64,000 nt of DNA from Roseiarcus sp963807735 (GTDB taxonomy: Bacteria; Pseudomonadota; Alphaproteobacteria; Rhizobiales; Beijerinckiaceae). The stretch covers positions 62,001-126,000 of the forward strand of contig CAWEDI010000018.1 in NCBI GenBank assembly GCA_963807735.1, written 5' to 3'. The translations under genes were made by a program, and so were the position numbers. Below the pieces are notes generated by a model, which made no database searches, was not told the origin of the DNA, and saw only the letters and a list, made by a program, of their open reading frames with translations. Position 1 is the first letter of the stretch. Every line of letters begins with the position of its first letter. Below are positions 54,040 to 62,630 of this stretch, piece by piece.

Positions 54040-56688
54040 ATGCCGCGCCCCGAGCGTTACAACGTGCGCGAATCCGAGCCGAAATGGCAGAAGATCTGGG
54101 CCGACGGCGACGTCTTCGTCACGCCCAACGACGACGCGCGGCCTCGCTATTACGTGCTCGAAATGTTTCCGTACCCCTCGGGCCGCATCCACATGGGGCA
54201 CGTCCGCAACTACGCGATGGGCGATGTCGTGGCGCGCTATCGGCGCGCGCGCGGGTTCAACGTGCTGCATCCGATGGGATGGGACGCCTTCGGCCTGCCC
54301 GCCGAAAACGCGGCGGTGCAGAACAACACGCCGCCCGCGCAATGGACCCACGCCAATATCGACGCGATGCGCGCGCAACTGAAGTCGATGGGCCTGTCGA
54401 TTGACTGGTCGCGCGAAGTCGCGACCTGCGACGTCAGCTACTATGGGCATCAGCAGAAGCTGTTCCTCGACTTTCTTGAGGCAGGCTTGGTCTCGCGCAA
54501 GAAATCCAAAGTGAACTGGGACCCGGTCGACCACACCGTGCTTGCCAACGAGCAGGTGATCGACGGGCGCGGCTGGCGCTCCGGCGCGGTGGTCGAGCAG
54601 CGCGAGCTGACGCAATGGTTCCTGAAAATCTCCGACTATTCCGAGGAGCTGCTGGCGGCGCTCGACACGCTCGACCGCTGGCCGGAAAAAGTGCGGCTGA
54701 TGCAGCGCAACTGGATCGGCCGCTCCGAGGGGCTGACGGTGCGTTTCGCGATCGACCCGGCCTCGCTGGGCGCGCTCGCCGGCCCCGACGCGTCGAGCGA
54801 ACTGGAGATTTACACGACGCGGCCCGACACGTTGTTTGGCGCGCGCTTCATGGCGATCGCGCCTGACCATCCGCTGGCCAGCGCCGCCGCCGCGCACGAT
54901 CCAACGCTCGCCGCCTTCATCGAGGAGACCCGGCGCATCGGCACCTCGGTCGCCGCCATCGAAACGGCGGAGAAGAAGGGCTACGACACGGGCTTGCGCG
55001 TCAAGCATCCGTTCAACGAGAACTGGACGCTGCCGATCTATGTCGCCAACTTCATCCTGATGGACTATGGCACGGGGGCGATCTTCGGCTGTCCCGCGCA
55101 CGATCAGCGCGACCTCGATTTCGTCAACGCCTACGGGCTCGGCGTCACGCCGGTGGTCTGCCCGCCCGGCGTCGATCCCGCCGCCTTCGCCGTGACGGAT
55201 ACTGCCTATGATGGCGACGGCACGATGATCAACTCCGAGTTCCTCAACGGCATGACGCCGGCGGAAGCGCGCGAAGAAGTGGCGCGGCGGCTGGAGAGCC
55301 GGCCGATGGGCAACCGGCCGCAGGCCAAGCGGCAGGTTAACTTCAAGCTGCGCGACTGGGGGATTTCGCGCCAGCGCTATTGGGGTTGCCCGATCCCGAT
55401 CATTCATTGCCAGGCGTGCGGCGTCGTCCCGGTTCCCGCCGCGGATCTCCCCGTCAAGCTGCCCGACGACGTGACTTTCGACCGCCCCGGCAATCCGCTC
55501 GACCATCACCCGACGTGGAAGAACGTCGCCTGTCCGCGGTGCGGCGCGCCGGCGCGGCGCGAGACCGACACGATGGACACGTTCGTGGATTCCTCGTGGT
55601 ATTTCGCAAGATTCACCGATCCCTGGAATACGGCGCAGCCGACCGATCCGGCGATCGCCAACGCCTGGCTGCCGGTCGATCAATATATCGGCGGCATTGA
55701 GCATGCGATCCTGCATCTGCTCTATTCCCGCTTCTTCGCGCGCGCGATGAGCAAGACCGGACACATGGCGATCTCGGAGCCGTTCGCCGGCCTGTTCACG
55801 CAGGGCATGGTAGTCCACGAGACCTATCGTGACGCCGAGGGGCGATGGATCGCGCCGGCGGAAGTGCGGATCGAGGGCGACGCGGCGGGCCGCAAGGCGT
55901 TCAAGCTCGATGGCGGCGCCCCGATCGAGATCGGCGCCATCGAGAAGATGTCGAAGTCGAAGCGCAACACCGTCGATCCCGACGAGATCATCACGACCTA
56001 CGGGGCCGACACCGCGCGCTGGTTCATGCTGTCCGATAGTCCGCCCGAGCGCGACGTCAACTGGACCGAGGCCGGCGTGCAAGGGGCCTATCACAAGACG
56101 CAGCGGTTCTGGCGGCTCGTCTGCGAGATCGAGCGCATCGTCGGCGCGTCGCGGCCGGAGAAGCCGGCCGTGTTCTCCCCCGCCGCCGCCGACATTCGCC
56201 GCGCCGCGCACGGCGCGCTCGCCAAGGTCGAGGACGACATCGAGCGATTGCGCTTCAATGTCGCCATCGCCACGATCTACGAGTTCGCCAACACGCTCTC
56301 CGCCGCCGTCGGCGCGATCGACACGGCGGAAATCGCCGACGACCTGCGCTTCGCCTTCGCGGAAGCCGGCGACATGCTGGTCGCCGCGTTCGCCCCGATG
56401 ATGCCGCATCTGGCCGAAGAATGCTGGGTCGCGCTCGGCCACACGACGCTGGTGTCGCAGAGCCCGTGGCCGCAGGTCGACCGTTCGCTGCTGGTCGCGA
56501 CCCATGTGACGATGCCGGTGCAGATCAACGGCCGCAAGCGCGCCGACCTCACCGTGCCGCGCGACGCCGACGCGAAAGACGTCGAGGCCGCCGCCTTGGC
56601 GCTCGACGCGGTCAAGCGGGGGATGGATAATAGGGCGCCGAAGAAGGTCGTCGTCGTCCCGAACAGGATCGTCAATGTCGTGGTTTGA
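54040..56688 (+). CDS. leuS: Leucyl-tRNA synthetase
   Basis: 882 aa class Ia synthetase. HIGH-type motif HMGH at residues 51-54 (YPSGRIHMGHVRNYAMGDVV). The CP1 editing domain carries TTRPDTLFGARFMAIAPDHP. KMSKS at residues 636-640 (EKMSKSKRNTVDPDEI). C-terminal anticodon-binding helical domain. Full length with no disruption. Its 3' end overlaps lptE by 14 nt. Confidence 0.97.
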   Translation: MPRPERYNVRESEPKWQKIWADGDVFVTPNDDARPRYYVLEMFPYPSGRIHMGHVRNYAMGDVVARYRRARGFNVLHPMGWDAFGLPAENAAVQNNTPPAQWTHANIDAMRAQLKSMGLSIDWSREVATCDVSYYGHQQKLFLDFLEAGLVSRKKSKVNWDPVDHTVLANEQVIDGRGWRSGAVVEQRELTQWFLKISDYSEELLAALDTLDRWPEKVRLMQRNWIGRSEGLTVRFAIDPASLGALAGPDASSELEIYTTRPDTLFGARFMAIAPDHPLASAAAAHDPTLAAFIEETRRIGTSVAAIETAEKKGYDTGLRVKHPFNENWTLPIYVANFILMDYGTGAIFGCPAHDQRDLDFVNAYGLGVTPVVCPPGVDPAAFAVTDTAYDGDGTMINSEFLNGMTPAEAREEVARRLESRPMGNRPQAKRQVNFKLRDWGISRQRYWGCPIPIIHCQACGVVPVPAADLPVKLPDDVTFDRPGNPLDHHPTWKNVACPRCGAPARRETDTMDTFVDSSWYFARFTDPWNTAQPTDPAIANAWLPVDQYIGGIEHAILHLLYSRFFARAMSKTGHMAISEPFAGLFTQGMVVHETYRDAEGRWIAPAEVRIEGDAAGRKAFKLDGGAPIEIGAIEKMSKSKRNTVDPDEIITTYGADTARWFMLSDSPPERDVNWTEAGVQGAYHKTQRFWRLVCEIERIVGASRPEKPAVFSPAAADIRRAAHGALAKVEDDIERLRFNVAIATIYEFANTLSAAVGAIDTAEIADDLRFAFAEAGDMLVAAFAPMMPHLAEECWVALGHTTLVSQSPWPQVDRSLLVATHVTMPVQINGRKRADLTVPRDADAKDVEAAALALDAVKRGMDNRAPKKVVVVPNRIVNVVV

Positions 56689-57184
56689 CCGATGGCGCGT
56701 GTTCGCCGCGCTGGCGCTGGCGGCGACCACCGCCGGCTGTTTCCAGCCGATCTACGGCGAGGCCTTTCATCCCGGCATCGTGCAGGCGATGCGCGAGGTC
56801 GAGGTCGCGCCGATCCCGGAGCGCATGGGCCATTATCTCTCCGACGATCTCATCAGCCGCCTCAACGGCTCCGGCGAGACGCCCAAGCCGACGTACCGGC
56901 TGACGGTTCACCTCTCGCAGAGCGTAACGACGCCGACGATCGAGTCGCAAATCCAGACCGCCGACGCCGCGACCGTCACCGGCACCGCTCTGTTCGCGCT
57001 GACCAAGATCGACGGCGGCAAGACCCTGTACGCTGGCTCGGCGACGAGTTCGGCGGTCTACGACCGCACGCTCCAGAGCTTCGCGGATTTGCGCGCCGGC
57101 CGCGACGCCGAGATTCGCGTCGCCAAGTCGCTCGCCGACGAGATTGAGCTGCGGGTCGCCGGCGTGCTGTCGCAGCCGCGCTGA
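56675..57184 (+). CDS. lptE: LPS-assembly lipoprotein LptE
   Basis: 169 aa. Lipoprotein signal (FAALALAATTAGC) with lipidated Cys22 followed by FQPIYGE, the LptE N-terminus after leuS. The LptE body has EVEVAPIPERMGHYLSDDLI, YRLTVHLSQSVTTPTIESQI and a final helical ARSLADEI-like region (VAKSLADEIELRVAG). It plugs LptD in the outer membrane to deliver LPS. holA, usually the next gene, is not here. Confidence 0.9.
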   Translation: MSWFDRWRVFAALALAATTAGCFQPIYGEAFHPGIVQAMREVEVAPIPERMGHYLSDDLISRLNGSGETPKPTYRLTVHLSQSVTTPTIESQIQTADAATVTGTALFALTKIDGGKTLYAGSATSSAVYDRTLQSFADLRAGRDAEIRVAKSLADEIELRVAGVLSQPR

Positions 57185-57194
57185 AGGTTTCGCC

Positions 57195-57728
57195 ATGCCG
57201 CGGCTGTTCACCGCGCTCGAAGTTTCCGACGACGTCGCCGCCGCCTTGGCGCTGGCTCGCGGCGGGTTGCCGGGCGCGCGCTGGATCGAGCCGGAGAACT
57301 ATCACATCACGCTTCGCTTCATCGGCGACATCGACGCGCGGACGGCCAACGAGATCGCCGAGACGCTCGCCGACGTCCGGCGCCCGCGGGCGCCGATCGC
57401 CTTCGAAGGGCTTGCGTGGTTCGGCGGGGACAAGCCGCGCGCCATTGTCGCCAAGGTGAAGCTGGCGCCGGAGTTCGTCGAGTTGCAGGCCGACCACGAG
57501 CGGCGCTTGCGACGCCTGGGCTTGACGCCGGAGACGCGCAACTTCACCCCGCACGTAACGCTGGCGCGGCTGCGCGGGGTCGGGCCGGCGGCCGTGGCCG
57601 ACTATCTCGCCGCGCGCGGGCGGCTGGAGGCGCCGAGGTTCGTGGCCGAGGAGTTCGTGCTGATGTCGGCGCGCGACGGGGTCGGCGGCGGGCCGTATGT
57701 GGTGGAGGCGGGGTTTCTGCTGGGGTGA
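57195..57728 (+). CDS. thpR: RNA 2',3'-cyclic phosphodiesterase
   Basis: 177 aa 2H phosphoesterase. Both HxT motifs are present: His37 in NYHITLRFIGDI and His120 in FTPHVTLARLRG. The 2'-5' RNA ligase/ThpR layout is normal in length. ATG 57195 lies 10 nt after the lptE stop, so it is probably in the leuS operon. Confidence 0.93.
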   Translation: MPRLFTALEVSDDVAAALALARGGLPGARWIEPENYHITLRFIGDIDARTANEIAETLADVRRPRAPIAFEGLAWFGGDKPRAIVAKVKLAPEFVELQADHERRLRRLGLTPETRNFTPHVTLARLRGVGPAAVADYLAARGRLEAPRFVAEEFVLMSARDGVGGGPYVVEAGFLLG

Positions 57729-57812
57729 AATGCTTGGTCGCGACGCATAACTTGGGTTGCTGACGACAATCACAGGCATTACGGCAATAGACTGAAGTTA
57801 ATCAAGTAAAAC

Positions 57813-57919
57813 CGTCATTGCGAGCGAAGCGAAGCAATATAACTCCGAGAGATCGTCCGTAAACCGGATAGGGATGCGTTAGCGGAGCCGTGGATTGCTT
57901 CGCTTCGCTCGCAATGACG
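57813..57919. repeat. Dispersed 107-bp palindromic repeat
   Basis: Begins CGTCATTGCGAGCGAAGCGA and ends CTTCGCTTCGCTCGCAATGA then CG, a near-perfect inverted pair. The interior AACTCCGAGAGATCG and GTGGATTGC match the copy at 53104-53210. Confidence 0.85.
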
Positions 57920-57953
57920 ATGTAAATGCGTAGTGTCGTAGTTTGGGCCAATC

Positions 57954-58403
57954 ATGGCCCGAGCCCGGAAGGTTCTCGCTGAAGGAAAAGCAGTGGCGAT
58001 CGATCTCGACATCGGGTCTCTGGAAAAGGCCATCGCCTCGCTAGAGGCGGCGCTGGTTCGTCACGACCAGACTCCAAACGAAGATCTCGTGCGCGACGCT
58101 TGCGTCCATCGCTTCAAGTTCAATTACGATTTGAGCTACAAGACGCTCAAGCGCTTCTTGAAGGCGACCGCCGCCAACCCGACCGACTATGACTCGCGGA
58201 CGTTTCAGGACCTCATTCACGCCGGATCGGAGCGCGGCTTGTTAATGAGCGACTGGTCGCGCTGGAAGCAGTACCGCGAGGCGCGTAGCCTCACGAGCTA
58301 CACTTACGACGAGACGAAAGCGCGCGAAGTGTTAGCCATCATCCCCGAGTTTTTTCGCGAGGTGCGCTACCTTCGAGATAAGCTCGGCGAGGCGATCTCG
58401 TGA
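57954..58403 (+). CDS. HEPN-domain protein (nucleotidyltransferase substrate-binding/HepT-like)
   Basis: 149 aa, all-helical. HI0074-type sequence: GSLEKAIASLEAALVRHDQT, VRDACVHRFKFNYDLSYKTL, then DLIHAGSERGLLMSDWSRWK QYREARSLTSYTYD split over the typical RNase-like region. In this family the HEPN toxin pairs with an adjacent MNT nucleotidyltransferase antitoxin. Here no full MNT gene follows; only a 12-codon frame overlaps the stop (GTG at 58401). A later start (GTG 57993) is possible. Confidence 0.8.
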   Translation: MARARKVLAEGKAVAIDLDIGSLEKAIASLEAALVRHDQTPNEDLVRDACVHRFKFNYDLSYKTLKRFLKATAANPTDYDSRTFQDLIHAGSERGLLMSDWSRWKQYREARSLTSYTYDETKAREVLAIIPEFFREVRYLRDKLGEAIS

Positions 58404-58454
58404 TCTCGCAGCTCGCGCTACGCCACACTCCGCCATGACGATTTCAACAGCAAT

Positions 58455-59378
58455 TTAGGTTGGCTCAGACGCGGCAAGTCTGGCCGTAGCGCCAGCAGAA
58501 AGGGGAGGGGGAGCCGGAAAGCTGTGGGCTCCAATAAGTCGCGAGCGAATTTCGGCGACGGCGTTCCAATTATGGAAGCGAGAGAAGACGCTCTCCACTC
58601 CCCGCTCGTTGATACCTAAGAGAGCTTCCGCCCAATACGCGATCAACGCCCGACGTACTCCCGTAAGGCTGAGAAACTGCTGAGCCTCGGCAAAGCCCCC
58701 GGTGAAATATACGATGACCGATCTCGGTAGCGCGCTTGAGTAGGCATCATCTTGAAAGCCGCCGCTGCGCGACTCAATCCAGCCACGCACGTTCGGGAAG
58801 TCGTAGATCAGGCGGTCCACGACGATGGCGTGGGCGCCGCCTTGTGATCCGCGCGGTAGGGAGCTGTAGGCGACTTCGTGCCTGCCAATGTTGACCGTAT
58901 AATATCGACCGCCGGCGGTTGCAGGAAAAAGCACGAAGGTCCATGCGCCCTGACTGTCGATCCACTGTAACAATCCGGTGAAGGCAAAGAGTTGCAGAAT
59001 GAAGTTGGCGAACTCGTCATCCTGAAACATCCGGTCGATCTTCGGCCGCTTTACGATAAGCGCGGGATCGAGTTCGCCGAGAAGCGCCGATACCCGTTGC
59101 GGGGCGACCCGGAACAACTCGTTCGCGCCCGAGACGTCGGAGGCGAAATGACTACGAAACACAAAGTGCAAATGAGCCTCGACTTTGCGCCAGTCGGTCA
59201 CTTGCCGAAAGTCCGAAAGCGTCCAGGGTCCGAGTTCTCTATAGGGCGACGATACGTTGACCTCGCGGATACGTTTCAGCGGCGGATGAGCCGTCCCTCC
59301 AATCTTAATAAGGTCGGTTTTCGGCGAGGTCAGGATATAAACGTGACCGCCCGCAGGTTCTTCTCGCTGCCGCTCCAC
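58455..59378 (-). CDS. GIY-YIG/T5orf172 (MUG113)-type nuclease-domain protein
   Basis: 307 aa from GTG 59378. The N-terminal GIY-YIG variant reads GHVYILTSPKTDLIKIGGTA, then HPPLKRIREVNVSSPY, WRKVEAHLHFVFRSH and FRVAPQRVSALLG, the T5orf172/MUG113 pattern (VYI...IKIG, catalytic Arg, then Glu in VEAHLH). The C-terminal 180 residues are an uncharacterised domain. Base composition and lone position suggest acquired DNA. It converges on the HEPN gene, so the two may form a small defence-like spot. Confidence 0.8.
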   Translation of the reverse strand: MERQREEPAGGHVYILTSPKTDLIKIGGTAHPPLKRIREVNVSSPYRELGPWTLSDFRQVTDWRKVEAHLHFVFRSHFASDVSGANELFRVAPQRVSALLGELDPALIVKRPKIDRMFQDDEFANFILQLFAFTGLLQWIDSQGAWTFVLFPATAGGRYYTVNIGRHEVAYSSLPRGSQGGAHAIVVDRLIYDFPNVRGWIESRSGGFQDDAYSSALPRSVIVYFTGGFAEAQQFLSLTGVRRALIAYWAEALLGINERGVESVFSRFHNWNAVAEIRSRLIGAHSFPAPPPLSAGATARLAASEPT

Positions 59379-59836
59379 GTATGTGCCCTTCCGGCATGTC
59401 TCGTCGGTCCGTCTGGGACCGGTAGAAAGACCGCGAAAATGAATAGCGTTGCGTAGTTTTTACATCAATACGATCGAATCGTCCATAGACATGCTTTACT
59501 CTATTTCTAAGTTGATTCGCAATTGCAAAAAAATACGTTGCAACAGTAGCTTATGAAAAATCTTTCTGAAAGTTCGGTCTTTGGCATTGCCCGGTTTTCG
59601 CTAGGGTAGGAGTCCATGCGGCGCCGCAACGGTGCCTGCCTCCGCGGAGCACGAACGCTGCGCGCCCGACTCGGCGCCGAGCCTGCGGCGGCGCTTAGAG
59701 CCGAAATGCGCCCCGCTCGATGCGCGGACACAGAATCGCGCCTAAAATAGTGAAATCGCTTGCGCGCGACCTGTCCCGTGCACCCCGCCGTCCACGGACC
59801 TTGACCCCTCCTTCCGCCTGTCCTACGCCGCGCCCC
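59379..59836. other. AT-rich non-coding gap
   Basis: No supported gene. The section 59440-59560 is distinctly AT-rich (TTTTTACATCAATACGATCG, and a run of A at 59527-59533) and probably carries promoters for the GIY-YIG gene or queF. An antisense open frame at 59507-59863 shows no conserved sequence and no Shine-Dalgarno. No preQ1 riboswitch pattern was found before queF. Confidence 0.4.
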
Positions 59837-60286
59837 ATGTCCGACCTCCGAGCCCTCGGCCACGCCTCAAGAATCCCCGACGCGCCCGACGCGCGCACGC
59901 TTGAGCGCGTACCCAATCCGCATCCCGACGTCGACTACGTCGCGCGCTTCGCCGCGCCCGAGTTCACGTCCATTTGCCCCGTCACCGGGCAGCCGGACTT
60001 CGCGCATCTCGTCATCGACTACGTGCCTGACCGATGGCTAGTGGAATCGAAATCGCTCAAGCTGCACTTGGCCAGCTTCCGCAATCACGGCGCTTTCCAC
60101 GAGGATTGCTCGGTCCGGATCGGCAAAGAGATTGCCGCGCTGATCGAACCGCGCTGGTTGAGGCTCGGCGCCTACTGGTATCCGCGCGGCGGCATTCCGA
60201 TCGACGTGTTCTGGCAGACCGGCGAACTGCCAAAGGGAGTCTGGGCGCCCGACCAGGGCGTCGCGCCGTATCGCGGCCGCGGCTGA
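59837..60286 (+). CDS. queF: NADPH-dependent 7-cyano-7-deazaguanine reductase
   Basis: 149 aa type I QueF, final step to preQ1 for queuosine. Catalytic Cys47 in FTSICPVTGQPDFAHLVIDY, with Asp54 nearby. NADPH/substrate motif ESKSLKLHLASFRNH then GAFHED. ATG 59837 gives the family N-terminus; further upstream codons are not conserved. Probably in a run with the two genes that follow. Confidence 0.94.
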   Translation: MSDLRALGHASRIPDAPDARTLERVPNPHPDVDYVARFAAPEFTSICPVTGQPDFAHLVIDYVPDRWLVESKSLKLHLASFRNHGAFHEDCSVRIGKEIAALIEPRWLRLGAYWYPRGGIPIDVFWQTGELPKGVWAPDQGVAPYRGRG

Positions 60287-60309
60287 ACGAAACGCAGGGG
60301 AGGAATACG

Positions 60310-61050
60310 ATGAACCGTCTCGCGGGGAAGACCGCTTTGCTGACCGCCGCCGCCGCCGGGATCGGCCGCGCCACGGCGGAAGCCTTCGCCGCCGAGGGCG
60401 CGCGGGTGATCGCCACCGATCTCAACGAGGCCGGCCTCAATGGACTGAAGGCCGAGACGCGGCGGCTCGACGTGCGTTCGACCGAAGCGGTCGAGGCGCT
60501 CGCCCGCGAGATCGGACCGATCGACGTGTTGTTCAACTGCGCCGGTTTCGTGCATCACGGAACCGCGCTCGATTGCTCCGACGCGGATTGGGATTTCTCG
60601 TTCGATCTCAACGTGAAGTCGATGCACCGCACGGTGCGCGCCTTCCTGCCGGCGATGCTGGCGAAGGGCGGCGGGTCGATCGTCAATGTCGCGTCGGCCG
60701 CCTCGTCGGTGCGCGGCATCCCGAACCGCTATGTCTACGGCGCCTCGAAGGCGGCGGTGATCGGACTGACCAAGGCGGTCGCGGCCGACTACATCCGCAA
60801 CGGCGTCCGCTGCAACGCCATCTGCCCCGGCACGGTCGAGAGCCCGTCGCTGGAAGGCCGCATCTCGACGCTCGCCGGCCAGACCGGGCAGGCGGTCGAG
60901 GCGGTCAAGCAGGCGTTCGTCGATCGGCAGCCGATGGGCCGGCTCGGCAAGGCCGAGGAGATCGCCGCGCTGGCGGTTTATCTGGCCTCCGACGAAAGCG
61001 CGTTCACCACCGGGCAGATCCACCTTGCCGACGGCGGTTTCGCGCTTTAA
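60310..61050 (+). CDS. SDR oxidoreductase, BDH2/DHRS6-like
   Basis: 246 aa. Strikingly like type 2 3-hydroxybutyrate dehydrogenase: LLTAAAAGIGRATAEAFAAE, VIATDLNEAGL, DVLFNCAGFVHHGTALDCSD, SIVNVASAASSVRG, active-site YVYGASKAAVIGLTKAVAAD, CNAICPGTVESPSL. Relatives oxidise 3-hydroxybutyrate, hydroxyproline-type or 2-keto-3-deoxy-sugar-acid substrates. ATG 60310 has GGGGAGGAA upstream. The true substrate is not set by context. Confidence 0.88.
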   Translation: MNRLAGKTALLTAAAAGIGRATAEAFAAEGARVIATDLNEAGLNGLKAETRRLDVRSTEAVEALAREIGPIDVLFNCAGFVHHGTALDCSDADWDFSFDLNVKSMHRTVRAFLPAMLAKGGGSIVNVASAASSVRGIPNRYVYGASKAAVIGLTKAVAADYIRNGVRCNAICPGTVESPSLEGRISTLAGQTGQAVEAVKQAFVDRQPMGRLGKAEEIAALAVYLASDESAFTTGQIHLADGGFAL

Positions 61051-61096
61051 GCCGCCGCGACGGCGTTCGCCGCGTATGTGACGCGAGGAGAACCCC

Positions 61097-61615
61097 ATGC
61101 AGATGAACGACAGCCAGCTTGTTCCCGCCTCGCAGGACAAGGTTTGGGCCGGGCTCAACGATCCCGCCGTGCTCGCCCAATGTATCCCCGGCTGCCAGAA
61201 GCTCGAAAGGACCTCGCCGAACGAGATGACGGCGACGGTTGTCGTCAAGGTCGGGCCGGTGAAGGCGAGTTTCGGCGGCAAGGTGACGCTGTCCGACATC
61301 GACGCGCCGAACGGCTACCGCATTTCCGGCGAAGGCTCCGGCGGGGTCGCCGGCTTCGCCAAGGGCGGCGCGACCGTCAAGCTGACGGCCGAAGCCGCGG
61401 ACGTGACGCGGCTCGACTACGCGGTCGACGCGCAGATCGGCGGCAAGCTGGCGCAACTCGGCAGCCGGCTCATCGATTCCACCGCCAAGAAGCTGGCGGG
61501 GGAGTTCTTCGAGAAATTCGCCGCCGCGTTGTCGCCGCCGGCGCCCGATGCGCCCGCCCCGGAGGGAGACGCGCCGGCGGAGGGCAAGGGCTGGCTGAAG
61601 AAGCTGATTTCGTAA
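61097..61615 (+). CDS. CoxG-type SRPBCC domain protein
   Basis: 172 aa. The CO dehydrogenase subunit G family: VPASQDKVWAGLNDPAVLAQ then CIPGCQKLERTSPNEMTATV, VKVGPVKASFGGKVTLSD, and YAVDAQIGGKLAQLGSRLID. The C-terminal Pro/Ala-rich linker ends in a short amphipathic tail (KGWLKKLIS) that could anchor to the membrane. CoxG assists membrane recruitment of molybdenum hydroxylases, but no coxLMS genes are nearby. Confidence 0.87.
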   Translation: MQMNDSQLVPASQDKVWAGLNDPAVLAQCIPGCQKLERTSPNEMTATVVVKVGPVKASFGGKVTLSDIDAPNGYRISGEGSGGVAGFAKGGATVKLTAEAADVTRLDYAVDAQIGGKLAQLGSRLIDSTAKKLAGEFFEKFAAALSPPAPDAPAPEGDAPAEGKGWLKKLIS

Positions 61616-61685
61616 AACGAACTGCGTTTGCGAGGACCCGTCGAGCTGAACGAGTTCCTGCTGTAACGGGACAGGTCTGCATCGG

Positions 61686-61833
61686 CGGCGCCGTAGATTT
61701 CTTCGCGTACGCACGCAATGACGGGGTGAGTGGTTGCGAGCGAAGCGAAGCAACCCATCTCTCCGCGATCGTCTGTTTGCCGGAAAGCGCCGGATCGGCG
61801 GCGCGATGGATCGCTTCGTTCCTCACGATGACG
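61686..61833. repeat. Tandem half-copy plus full copy of the ~107-bp palindromic repeat
   Basis: A half element ends at CGCAATGACG (61686-61722). A full copy at 61729-61833 begins GAGTGGTTGCGAGCGAAGCG and ends CTTCGTTCCTCACGATGACG. Together they fill much of the non-coding stretch 61616-61949, which holds no gene. Confidence 0.75.
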
Positions 61834-61949
61834 AGGCTGAGGGCGCTGTCCGAACAGGTTGTGAACACCATCGAAGGGCCGACCTGGAGGTCGACCCTTG
61901 CTCCGCGTTCGATTCCAACCGATTGGAGGATACGCTAGCCGCGCCCGAA

Positions 61950-62135
61950 CTACCGGCGGTAGTCGGCCTCGCGGCGCTCGGCGTAATAGTTGTTTATCGC
62001 AAAGAACGCCCAAATCGCCGCGGGCAGCCAACCGACCAGGGTCAGTTGCAGGATCAGGCAGATGATGCCCGACACCGGCATGCCCAAGGTGAAGAACGCC
62101 AGCCAGGGCAGGAACAACGCGATGAGATAACGCAT
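61950..62135 (-). CDS. YqaE/Pmp3 family small membrane protein
   Basis: 61 aa with two hydrophobic helices: MRYLIALFLPWLAFFTLGMP and IICLILQLTLVGWLPAAIWA. The conserved Pmp3 pattern (LPP-like FLPWLAFF, then GWLPAAIWAFFAINNYY) is present. Pmp3/YqaE proteins modulate membrane potential under cation stress. Confidence 0.87.
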   Translation of the reverse strand: MRYLIALFLPWLAFFTLGMPVSGIICLILQLTLVGWLPAAIWAFFAINNYYAERREADYRR

Positions 62136-62177
62136 GTCGGGCCTCCGCGCCTCACATGCGCGGCGTCCGCCGCGTTT

Positions 62178-62630
62178 TCAAGATCTTGCCAGGAAGCGCG
62201 CGACCGCCGGGATCGCCTCCAGGACAGCGCGCTCGTCCGGCGTCGGCAGTTGCGGCCGGTCGCGCTCGGCGTCGACCATGCAGAGGAAGCCGAGCGGCGT
62301 ATCGACGGCGGCGCGGAACTGATGCCACGCCCAGGCGGGAATGGTGACGAGGTCGAGCGGCGCGACGTCGACAACCGTCTCGCCGATCAGCGCTTGGCCC
62401 TTGCCGCGCAGGACCGTGACGGCGTGGACGTGGGCGTGGCGCTCCAGCGTCGTCCAGCCGCCGGGGGCGACCTCGAAATAGCGCAACTCGCCCTTGAGGT
62501 CGGGCGAGGAGGCGAGCACTTGCCGCGTCACGCTGCGGAAGGGCGCGGCCGCCTCATCCTTGTAGGCGCGCAACTCGACGCCTTCCCAGCGGAAATCGGC
62601 AAGCGATTTGCGCAACACGGGTTCGCTCAT
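62178..62630 (-). CDS. Cupin-domain protein coupled to the RuBisCO-like protein
   Basis: 150 aa single cupin. Motif 1 region is TLERHAHVHAVTVLRGKGQA and motif 2 is PLDLVTIPAWAWHQFRA, giving metal-binding His residues at about 65, 67, 69 and 103. The ATG overlaps the RuBisCO-like stop (ATGA), so the two are translated together. In Rhodospirillum rubrum a RuBisCO-like isomerase works with a cupin that releases methanethiol from 1-methylthioxylulose-5-phosphate to give DXP; this pair fits that MTA-isoprenoid shunt. Confidence 0.82.
   Translation of the reverse strand: MSEPVLRKSLADFRWEGVELRAYKDEAAAPFRSVTRQVLASSPDLKGELRYFEVAPGGWTTLERHAHVHAVTVLRGKGQALIGETVVDVAPLDLVTIPAWAWHQFRAAVDTPLGFLCMVDAERDRPQLPTPDERAVLEAIPAVARFLARS

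Noticed and set aside
53890..56730. Long minus-strand extension of the ParB-like frame across leuS
   Set aside because: It is antisense to an intact leuS with HMGH and KMSKS motifs; the product is unconserved and Arg-rich. The ParB-like gene starts at GTG 53889 with its own ribosome site.
59560..59836. preQ1 riboswitch before queF
   Set aside because: Looked for a class I preQ1 aptamer pattern (CTAnnnACACC-type loop and A-rich tail); nothing convincing was found.
59507..59863. Minus-strand frame in the gap before queF
   Set aside because: Overlaps the queF start, has no conserved sequence and no ribosome site.
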